From NCBI GenBank assembly GCA_008704415.1, contig VXIS01000278.1:1-64000 (forward strand): a stretch of DNA of 64,000 nt. The letters run 5' to 3'. Both the position numbers and the translations under genes were made by a program. The notes beneath the pieces are model-generated. The model was not told the origin of the DNA, made no database searches, and saw only the letters and a list, made by a program, of their open reading frames with translations. This stretch comes from Sphaerosporella brunnea (taxonomy: Eukaryota; Ascomycota; Pezizomycetes; Pezizales; Pyronemataceae). This document shows positions 55,193 through 64,000 of the stretch, in pieces (the first letter of the stretch is position 1; each line of letters opens with the position of its first letter).

Positions 55193-57614
55193 CTATACCC
55201 GCATGCCGTTGTTGCGGAGATAGACCTGCCGCCGCTCCTCTGCCTCCCGAATGATCTCGGCGGATAACCGCAGGCTTGGGGCAAGGTGGGCGTATCTTTC
55301 GACTTCCTCGATCACGTCTTGGAACATCACATCCATCTGCTCTGGCGGCGGTAGCACAGATGAGAGAGATAGGGACATGGTTGCCCCCATGACCAGGAGG
55401 GACTGTGAGACCATTGACAGAGCACCTTGCCAGAGATATGGCATGTGGCCCGCGTGACTGCAAACCTAACATCAGCATTCGAAAGACAAAAAAAAAATCA
55501 TGGGCCTGAAGGCTGGCTTACTGTTCGGTGATATGCTCTAACTGCCTAATGCAGGCCTCTAGACACTTCCTGCAATTTTCGCGGACGGTGGTTTCATGGC
55601 CCAACTTATCGTTTTCCAGGACCGCCAGAATGTAAGGGCGGAATATTATAGTCCTGCACGCAAAATAACGAAGTCGCAAGACCGTCTGCACCGGATTCGA
55701 AAGGAGTACTCGACTGTGCGGAAATTGCACTGGTATCGGAAGACTCTCATACCATTGCGTGAGTTGGTAATCCAGCTCTGCCACAACAGGTGCTAGAGAT
55801 GAGATCGAGGTGCTGGTGCCCTTGCAGTAAATGAGATGCGAGACCCGGTTCAGCAGCCGGCGCAACGCGATCTCGGCAAGGAAGTACCATAGGTCATCGC
55901 GGCCGCCAACTACAGGCTCTTCGTCTTCTTCCTCAAAACCGCACGGTAGACCGACCGACTCCGCGAATTGGTTGATGCCTGAATGAGGTAGCTCGAGTTC
56001 TGCGAGCAGGTCACTGTCACATTTTAGCGGCTGGCATCTACAAAAACTGGAGAAAGAGGGATTTACCTCTCGAAAAGAAGGGCGTTCCAGTATACACGCT
56101 CACTCAATTCTCGACTGGCGGTAGGCAGCATAGCCGGGGGATTTGTGCTGAGCAGAAGCTGTAGCTTCATGCTTGTGCTGCTAAGAAGTGTCCACGCCTC
56201 TAGTGGCCGGACAATGTAGAAGAGGTATGCAGCGGTCAAAATCATGCATTGTGCCGACATCATCGTGGTACGAGTCATGAGTGATGGTAACAGCGCCCAA
56301 GCCGCGGAGAAATAGGACATCCCTGGGGGATCCTCGTCGGGAGAGATGCGGGACAAACTCCCTCTAGTACTCGCATTACCGAGCGCCAACACCAGCAACA
56401 CTATGCAACTCTCCGCACCACTCCGAAAGCCTTGGGATAGGGCTGTTCGATAGTAGCTAGTCCAGTTGTATGGATTCACGCAGGCATACCATACGTTAAC
56501 CCGCTCAAAGAAAGCCTGTACGTATGCTGCAGTGTTGGACAAATCGAGAGTAAGAGAAGCGTCGAGCTGTAGCGGTGTTCGGTTCAACTCGAGTTGTAGG
56601 AGGTGCTGAGGACTATATGGCCGTGAAACGAGCTGGCAAATTTTCGGCCATTGAAGAAGGTTGAGCGCCGGTGTCGAGTGAGACTTCGGCATACTCGAAA
56701 AATTAGTCCACGTTCCCATCCCCGGTTGATTACCACCGGTGCCCGCATTGGTGAGATTCAAGGTGGATCTCATCAGTGCGTCATCACTGAGGCCCGTTGT
56801 TGCGCTGACTGCGGGAGAAGCAGCACCCTGCATGGCCATGTGCGACGGGCTGGGCAAAGCATTGTGAAGAAGGGTTTCGATTCGGTTGAGGTGTTCGAGG
56901 ATCAGCTTATCACCAGCATCCAGTTTGATGCCGGGTTCTCGGTAAATACACTCTGCGTTCAGTTCGATGCACAGCCGGCATTTAGGTCGAGAACCATCAC
57001 AGCGGGATTTGCGTGATCGGCAGACTTCGCACTGCTGGGCATTTAGCACACTTGGAGTATGAGCTTGATGAGAAAGCAAAACATACAGCTATGGTGGCTC
57101 TTCGCCGTGGGTACTCCACTCCATCGACGCTCTGCCTCTTTCTCCCAGCGGTCGTGGTTGATGTACTACTGTTGTCACCGCCCGTGGCGCTGTTGCCCGT
57201 GTTGATACCGCCCATGGGTACGTCTCTGTCTGAGCCTTGTGATTGCGCTCTCTCCATGGTCATGCCATTGCCTCCATCACCGCCATTTCTAGAGGCCACA
57301 CTTGCGTTGCAAATCCCATTTGACATGCTTCCACCGTTGGAGCCGACACCGCCGTTTGTCGAGTTGTTCAGTGGGTTGGTTGCAAAATTCAAAGAGAAGC
57401 CGTCTTTCAATGGCGGCAGACCTGAATTTGTTGGTGATACGTCAGGAGAAGATGAACCAAGGATGGCGGACATCCTCCCCCCGCCGTCGCTGACGCTTCC
57501 ACTGCTGTGTTTTCGGATCCCGGTTGGCCGGTAAAATGAACGACTACTTCGTCGCCGGGGACGTGGAGCAGGGTCTAGCGTTATTGCTGATTGGGCTATT
57601 GACAGGGACTCCAC
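55193..57614 (-). CDS. Zn2Cys6 (Gal4-type) transcription factor (750 aa, 4 exons)
   Basis: Exons are 57614-57087, 57034-56067, 56013-55522 and 55457-55193, with introns of 52, 53 and 64 bp. The long Ser/Asn/Gly-rich N-terminus (1-170) is probably disordered. Exon 2 starts with the binuclear zinc cluster C-E-V-C-R-S-R-K-S-R-C-D-G-S-R-P-K-C-R-L-C, with cysteines at 178, 181, 188, 195, 198 and 205 (spacing 2-6-6-2-6). This is followed by a short linker and a coiled-coil-like K-L-I-L-E-H-L-N-R-I-E-T-L-L-H. The rest is the helical fungal transcription-factor middle region (Y-N-W-T-S-Y-Y-R, W-A-L-L-P-S-L-M-T-R and others). Such factors bind CGG-containing sites as dimers in the nucleus. The target pathway cannot be read; no nearby gene is an obvious partner. 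Confidence 0.93.
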
Positions 57615-60600
57615 GATGGGCGAGAGTGGAGGGAAACCACTGAAGTGATTGTCCCGAAGTAGAGGTAGTGAAACAATCTCGGCGATTGAGACCCAAAGGG
57701 CTTACTGAGTGGACTTTGGTAATACCAGCAATGGGGGCAAAGAAGGTCGTTATTGTTTTCTGTTGGCGGTCGCTTAATTTTAGAGGTCGTATCTCACGTT
57801 GGGGGTTGGCGACGTCGTGGTTGAGGAAGGATGGAAGATGGTATATGTTGGATGTGTCTGGGCGGATGGTACGGAGATGAACTGAGAGCGGAAGGCGGTG
57901 ACTTAAAAGGACGAAAGGCAGTTTTTGATAATGCCGCAGGATCAGATTGTAAGTAGCCAAGAGATGCGGGTGCACCCGGTGTCTCGTGGTACGAGTTGAA
58001 CCTCTAGGTCATACGGGGGGCTGTCAAAAGCAACAACAGCCTTAAGACTCAGCCGGCCTGTTACCGACTACGCGTATATATGCTTCTCGATATTAAGTTA
58101 TGCCATCTGAAATTAGGAGTCAGCGCAAGTAAACTACATACAATGCAGCAGACACAGGGAGATGGAGGAGGGGCTACTACTCCATCAGCTTGGTAAGTTA
58201 CCGGACGGTATCATTTGGCTCGCGAAAGCGCTTCCCCGGAACGGCGATGTGGCGAGGAGAAGGTGTAGGCGGGAGATGAGAGGGAGGGGTGATCCTCGCA
58301 AGCTCCGGTCCCGGTGTCTCTGGGGGTGTCCACCAGTTCCTTTAGGCTTGCCAGGGCCGATTCGGTCACTCGCGACGCGCGGGAAAGCGGTGGGGATGGG
58401 GTGGGAGCCGAAACCAGCACCAGGAAGCGGTGAACAGCGGAGGATGGCTGGCTGTGGAGAAGCAAGGGGAGGAGGTTGAAGAAGAAAAGAATTCACGGCA
58501 GCGCTGGAAGTGCGTGGGGAGGGGGCAGGGGGAGGATGGATGCAAGCAATCCACCCGGCTTTAGTTTGCCCGTTAGGCAGAGGCTGGCTGGCAGCGAGAC
58601 TCTGGTGCAAGCGGGTTCCTGTGCATCGTCCGCTTGCATAGATCGCACTCCGCTTTCTCGGATAAACCAGCGTTGCATACATATCCAACGGCAAAATCTG
58701 ATAATTCTGGGGCGCTAACAGTTCTAGAGCGAAATGTCTGGGGTTGACTACTTCCTAGCTCAATGTGGGGAAATCCATGAAAAATTTCGTTACCTACAGC
58801 CTGACATACATTTCCAGGTAAAAAGCCTTTTACGGTAAAGCACCTTTCCTTTCAGTGGGCTTTAGTAAACAACAGTCAGCCTGTGTCTCAGTTAGGTGAA
58901 ATCGATATGTTCACGTCCCAGTGCATGCTCTGCATTTTTTGGTACGGCGTGTTGCGGATGTTCGAAGTAGAAATGCTCTATATACTTGGTCTATATGCAT
59001 GTGGGCATCTAGCTATGAGGGGCTTCCGTTGATGGCAGCAGGAATTCGAAGCGAGGAGGTATGGTAATTCATACCAAGCAAGGGCAAGGTTATAAGGGAG
59101 CGATAATGATAGCAACCCCGTTCTCTTTCTCATAGTAGAGGCGGTGATATGCAAGTTTCAACTTTATTCACCGCTGGTTGATGTGGCGTTTGCCGGGCCG
59201 CTTACTTCTCTTTGTCTGCCGGTTCATTAGAACCTTCAATGGACGAGTTCGGTGTAGAGGGCTGTGATGGCTCGTGACAGTGACCCCGACAAATGGCCAA
59301 ACCGACAGGTAATAGTGTTATTTGGCTCAGTAGGTTTTGGGATTCAAGGGAATTTTGGGTGTCCTAGCAGACCGTGGCGCTATTAAAAATATTCAGTATG
59401 GTTTAGCTACATAAGTCAAAATTTTGACCTGTAAGTAGGCCGACGAACTAAGTGTGGATACTTGTCAGCTGTTAAGCAGCCGTTATATAGGTCTGCAGCT
59501 CTTTTAAGCTACTGCAGGTAAGCCGCATAAACTATTCACAATGACAATTATTAGCACAGCTTGCTACAAGCCGCAAGATTCCTTTGTACAACGGCATCAG
59601 TGGACGTTGTGCCTTGAACATACACAGAAATGAGGATTTGTTCGGGGGGCCAACCAAGAAATTTGGAATTGGAAGGTGCTTTGTTGATATGGTGCAGGTG
59701 GCCTTAAACCAACCTGTCGCTCAAAATTTCCCCGACTTCAATAACATCACAAGATTGCGCGACTGGTGGAAGCCAGCGCCTCAGTCTTACAGAGCGCATC
59801 TTATTTAGGGGACGTTTCCCCAGAGTTCTCACGTGGTGATCAGTTTATTATAAACAGTCGTTGCCGTCTCCACCACCGCCGACGGGTCGGTTTAAGGCCG
59901 CCTGCACCATAGTTGCAGAATGAGATCAAGGCAGGGTTGGGAAATAGTAGAAGTGGTGTGTGTAGCGTTGTCAGATGATATTTCTCCTCCACGGACTCAA
60001 AACTTCCAAACCAGTTCTGTGGCTCTTCGTTTTTCTTTTGTTTCTTGGTGCGTTGTTCATTCTTCCTTTCTCCTACAGATACCCAAATACGAAAGCGGAC
60101 CGCTGCCAATTGGCGACCTCAAGACTCACGACTCCCAACATTGGATGAAACAAACACTAGCTTGTACTCGTACATTCATTCTCCTACATAGGTTCAATGA
60201 GAACCTTATCACAACTGTTGACCAGCATCTGACATCTGTTGCGAGGGAGCGGGAAATGAATCTGGGTGGCAAGGGGGAAGTCGTCCGGAATTGTCCCTGA
60301 GAACCACAAAGTTTTGGCGCAGCCAGAATCTACTGTGTGGCTAGGCTAGCCTCGACCATGATCGCCTTTTAACCTTCGCCGGCTAATCTCTATCTACGTG
60401 TCTCTGCTCCACATTCCAGAAGACGCCAGTAGCGAAGCGCCACCACGGACTCAAGCTTTTCGCTGTCGCTCTCGCGGAATGTTTTACATACGTTCCTCAG
60501 CCCACCCTCACCGCCAAAACTCAGCCACCCGCACAGTGGGTCGTACGGTTACGGGCAAAAAAGAAAGCTCCGGAGCCGCTGGGAGTTGGCCGAACTCCTA

Positions 60601-63585
60601 TGAACACGGAGAAACGAGTAATTCAGTATAGCCTGGCGACCCTGGACCAACTCTGTTGCAGGAATATATTGCATCCGATGCATGGCATCTCGTGACAGTC
60701 TGTACAGCCTCCGCTTCTGCAGACGCCCCCCCCCCCCCTGCCTTGGAACAGCATCCCTTTCACTCTAGGTAACTCTGTTGGGCATCTGGGATATTTAATT
60801 AGGAGTAAGGCAGTGACAGACGTGCGGAATCCTGCCAACATCTTTGAAACCTAATGCCGAGGAACAGTGATGAACGTGGTCATCAGCTTCAACTTAGAGA
60901 AACCTCCGCTCGGCCGGGAATTGTGGTTTCATTCCGCTCCCGTGGGACCACATTTACATTGACACATGCTTCTGAGCGCTGATCTGTTCGGTTGCGTCTT
61001 CAAACACTTGGCCGGTACCGATGACGGTTCGCACGAATTTCGGGTAACTACATGTATCACATTCGAGACATCCACGCGGAGCGGAAGCCTTCGCGAACTA
61101 TCCTTCTTTGTAAGTTATACTCCTTTTTGTTAGCGTCGCACAGTATTTCTCCGGCCATAATAGACATGCCCACTAACTACTATCATAATTTATTCGATAC
61201 CAGTTCCCCGCAATTGGATGCCACTGAAACGGTCTGTGCTAAGACGCCAGATACAAATTTCCGTTTGAGATACACATGGTTGTAGAAAGCTGCTCGCAAT
61301 CCTCGCCTTGAATCATGCTGGTCTGAGCGCTCTGCTTTTTAGATTGAGGATTGCTAACTAAGCAAGTATTTGTCCTACTCGGGTTTGTCCGTGCCCAAGT
61401 CCAAGTAAATGCCGGCGCCGTAGTAGCGCGGCGGCAACTGGATTGGAGCAGGGTTCTGTATTGCCGACCCACACGGCTATCTTAAGGTTTGACATTTTTT
61501 TTGTTACTGCAAGAGGTATATGTCGTCTAATAGGTCTCAGCGGCCGCTTTCGCTCTCGGTCTGTATACGCACAGTACCTGGCCGGAGTTCACGTTGGAGA
61601 AGCTACAACCGTTGGTGCTACTATGTAACGGGACCTGTTCCAAAAAGTCTGATCTCAAGCACGTCAAGTTAAGCGGATACAAAGTTTTCTCGCTTTTCGA
61701 GTTAGAAGCCAGGTCAAACATCGGGACATCTCCATGAGGCGCAACACTAATCTTCTCTCTCCTTCGATCATGGCACCGGAAGGGACCCAGCAGGATAACT
61801 ATCGAACTCAAAAAAAAGCAAAAGAACCTATGTATTAAATAAATGTGTGCAACGAAGACAGATCGGGATCCGGACAGAACACCTGGGGTAGGCCCGCAGA
61901 CAGAAGCGAGCGAGAACGATTAAAAATGCACCTACCATGAACTGTGCACCTTCACTCATTTGGTTTGGCTGCTGATATATCCAAAGGCGATCATAGCAGC
62001 AGTAGCTGTGTAGGGCTCGTTCCTCAGCTAGCGCTCTGGTGACCATCACATATACCCCTCCGCATACCCGCTATCACCGCGCTCCGTTCCCCATGATCGC
62101 CGCCCGCGCAAACGACTTTAGTGCTAGTGCATACGTCTGGTAGCCTCAGAGAATACGCTTCCGAGACGGGGCCTGCATCGGCTTGGGGATAACCTTTACT
62201 CGCGCGTTACCTGTCACACTGCACTGCACTTGTCCGCCAGGTTAAAACCCTTTTGGCCGAATTCTGCACACCAGACACTTGATGTACCCGCCATTCTTGC
62301 AGATCAATCGTGCCCCCCTCCACTATGGCCACGAGTTCCTGGAGTCCACGTGATCTGGATTGAATCGCACCAACCATCACACCCCTCCCTCCTCCTCCGA
62401 CACACAAACAAGGAGCAGCACCACAAAACCCACGGAAATCCGAACTGAAGCTAAGGCGGAAGCACAGAAAGATGCTGGTCAAGACAAGTAGGATGCGTGC
62501 AGACGGTTCTCCACCCATTTCGAATGGGTTATGCGGAACCCGCATCCCGCGATGCATAGGAGCAGCAAGATGCTTCGTTCAATTCATCAAGGCTCACCCG
62601 GGCCGACAGTCCGCAATCTACAACCAACCACGCCCAGGAGCTCCGCCATCATCGCTTGCGCAGACCTATAAGATGTGACATAGTGACATGCAGAGTCGAG
62701 CTGTCCCGAGCCGGCACATCATGGTGGGGCTTCTTTTGTTTCTTCTTCCTCGTGCCAAAGTGGTCATGGCTCTTGCTAAAACTTTAGGGTAGTGGGGGGA
62801 GGGGCGGGCGGTTAGTGTTGGACCAACCTCGTTTCCTGCCGCTGCGCTCCAGGCGGGGGGCCCTAGGAGGGGGCCCACCGATAGCCGTCTCGTCTCAGGG
62901 ACCGCCTAGCTGACGAGCATGGGCCGTAGATAAGCAATACTGGCGAAAAAAACGTTGCAGCTCACTGAGGTAGGGGAAAGGATCATGCTTCATGTACCTT
63001 CCCACAGCAAACTTGTACCTGCACAACAATGTAGGTCTGCTTCGACCTATCACCTGAACACCCGTAGTGCAAGATCGATGCACCCCACTGCTTTCTATCA
63101 ACCTTTGTCAACTAGTGCAAGGAACGCGGGACAGACGCAGCGCGGGGGAAACATGAAAACCTTGCAGAAAGCAGGAACTGAACACCGCAGGCCGGCCGGA
63201 TGACTGGGCTGGAAAAAATGAGAAGCTGCATAGGAAAGGAGGAAACCAGCCATTCCAGATTCAGAAATCCGGCCAAGAAAGGCGGAGGCAATCAGATGCG
63301 ATGTAGTCACAGCCCCTCACCTTGGGATTGTGAGTTACGGACCGTTCTACACTGATTAATCCGAACCCGATCTTGCTGTTGAGGTACCATGATTCCCAAA
63401 GTTCACATCCAGGCTCAATCCTGCAGCGTTCATCTTCCCCCGGAGCATGAAAATCGCAAACCATTTACAGAGGCATGATTCCTAGGAAACGAATCTTCAG
63501 AGCTTAGGTCTGGCTCCCGGGCTCAGTGCCAATCGGACGGCATTTGGTACTGACAATAGAGGTTTATATTACCCTCCGTCACTTT
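57615..63585. other. Gene-poor region
   Basis: No accepted gene. Open frames (for example minus 58185-58694, plus 59584-59808, plus 59920-60300, minus 61239-61472) lack recognisable domains, start context or paired splice sites. A C-run lies at 60727-60738. No long repeat or inverted repeat stood out by eye. Confidence 0.4.
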
Positions 63586-63825
63586 CTAGTCTGGAACCAG
63601 TCTTTTCGTTGGTGTGCATGACTTGCCACGCGGCCAGTAGCCAGGTTTTTGCTGTTTCGCTTCCGGGCAATCGTATCCGCTTATCCACGCGGCCACGCGA
63701 GTGCTCGTTTGTGCATAGTTATCCATATTTTTTTCCATCCAGACCCTGGCCGCGGCAGGTGCACGTAATATCAGGCTGCATATGCATTCGATTAGCAGAA
63801 GCAACACATAACGCAAAACTTTCAT
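63586..63825 (-). CDS. Candidate small secreted protein (79 aa)
   Basis: From the ATG at 63825 the minus frame has a basic-then-hydrophobic start (M-K-V-L-R-Y-V-L-L-L-L-I-E-C-I-C-S-L-I-L) followed by a soluble, Lys/Arg-rich 55-residue remainder with two cysteines (D-C-P-E and K-S-C-T-P). This is the size and layout of small secreted proteins, but the frame is short, lies in a gene-poor stretch and has no clear promoter motif. Chance is a real alternative. Confidence 0.25.
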   Translation of the reverse strand: MKVLRYVLLLLIECICSLILRAPAAARVWMEKNMDNYAQTSTRVAAWISGYDCPEAKQQKPGYWPRGKSCTPTKRLVPD

Positions 63826-64000
63826 TACAGCAGGCGGTACTTGAGTAGGTACCTGGTCAGCCGGAAATGTGGGCTTGTGGGGATGGCAAATACATTCGGG
63901 CGGGGTCACTGCATCCAGCTTCTAAGGCCTAGAGAGATATCCGAGTCCGCTACAGCCGTTGCAATTGGAGATCTGAATCTGGGTAGCTTTGGGCGGATAT
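63826..64000. other. Window end
   Basis: No feature seen before the sequence stops. Confidence 0.4.

Noticed and set aside
58185..58694. Minus-strand 169-codon Pro/Ser/Arg-rich frame
   Set aside because: Low-complexity GC-rich frame with no start context, domain or splice evidence.

Overview
The window is nuclear DNA of a filamentous ascomycete (Pezizomycotina). Short introns of about 40-75 bp with GTAAGT-like donors, CTAAC-like branch sites and AG acceptors interrupt most genes. The gene families are typical of these fungi: fungal-rhodopsin-fold membrane proteins, a Zn2Cys6 regulator, cutinase, a CBM18 chitin-binding protein, fungal alpha-amylase and PTR2. One tRNA-Tyr carries the usual short intron. 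The genus cannot be fixed from the sequence. All functions are inferred from motifs read by eye; no database search was possible.

Layout. 1-10 kb: a rhodopsin-fold membrane protein (1135-2389), a fragment that looks like a BAR-domain exon (3413-3637), an uncharacterised 268-aa protein with a nuclease-like signature (5614-6420), a tiny one-helix membrane protein (6666-6857) and a six-exon low-complexity GSK-repeat protein (8002-9531). 10-19 kb: a second one-helix protein (10789-11013), a small secreted protein (12489-13108) and a secreted FAD amine oxidase (16761-18422). 19-27 kb: a 1.4-kb inverted-repeat-bounded element (19885-21253), a disordered repeat-rich nuclear-type protein (21478-22948) and a PTR2 peptide transporter (23925-26032). 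26-32 kb is gene-poor and holds one copy of a diverged dispersed repeat, whose other copy is near 16.2 kb. 32-42 kb: a HELQ/Hel308-type helicase, exons of an unrecognised gene (35608-35863), cutinase, a CBM18 protein and an NSUN4-type m5C methyltransferase. 43-57 kb: a basic hypothetical protein, a GH13 alpha-amylase with eight exons, a second rhodopsin-fold membrane protein, a Ser/Thr-rich probable GPI-anchored wall protein, tRNA-Tyr, a hypothetical protein and a Zn2Cys6 transcription factor (55193-57614). From 57.6 to 64 kb I find no convincing gene except one weak small-secreted-protein candidate at the end.

How they may work together. Several products are secreted or act at the surface: amine oxidase, cutinase, chitin-binding protein, alpha-amylase, Ser/Thr-rich wall protein and small secreted protein, with PTR2 for peptide uptake. 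This suits a fungus feeding on or living with plant tissue, but the genes are interspersed with housekeeping genes and do not form an obvious co-regulated cluster. No secondary-metabolite core gene, CRISPR array or intact transposase is visible. The main unexplained items are the transposon-like element at 19.9-21.3 kb, the dispersed repeat pair, the unrecognised exons near 35.7 kb and the two internally repetitive proteins.
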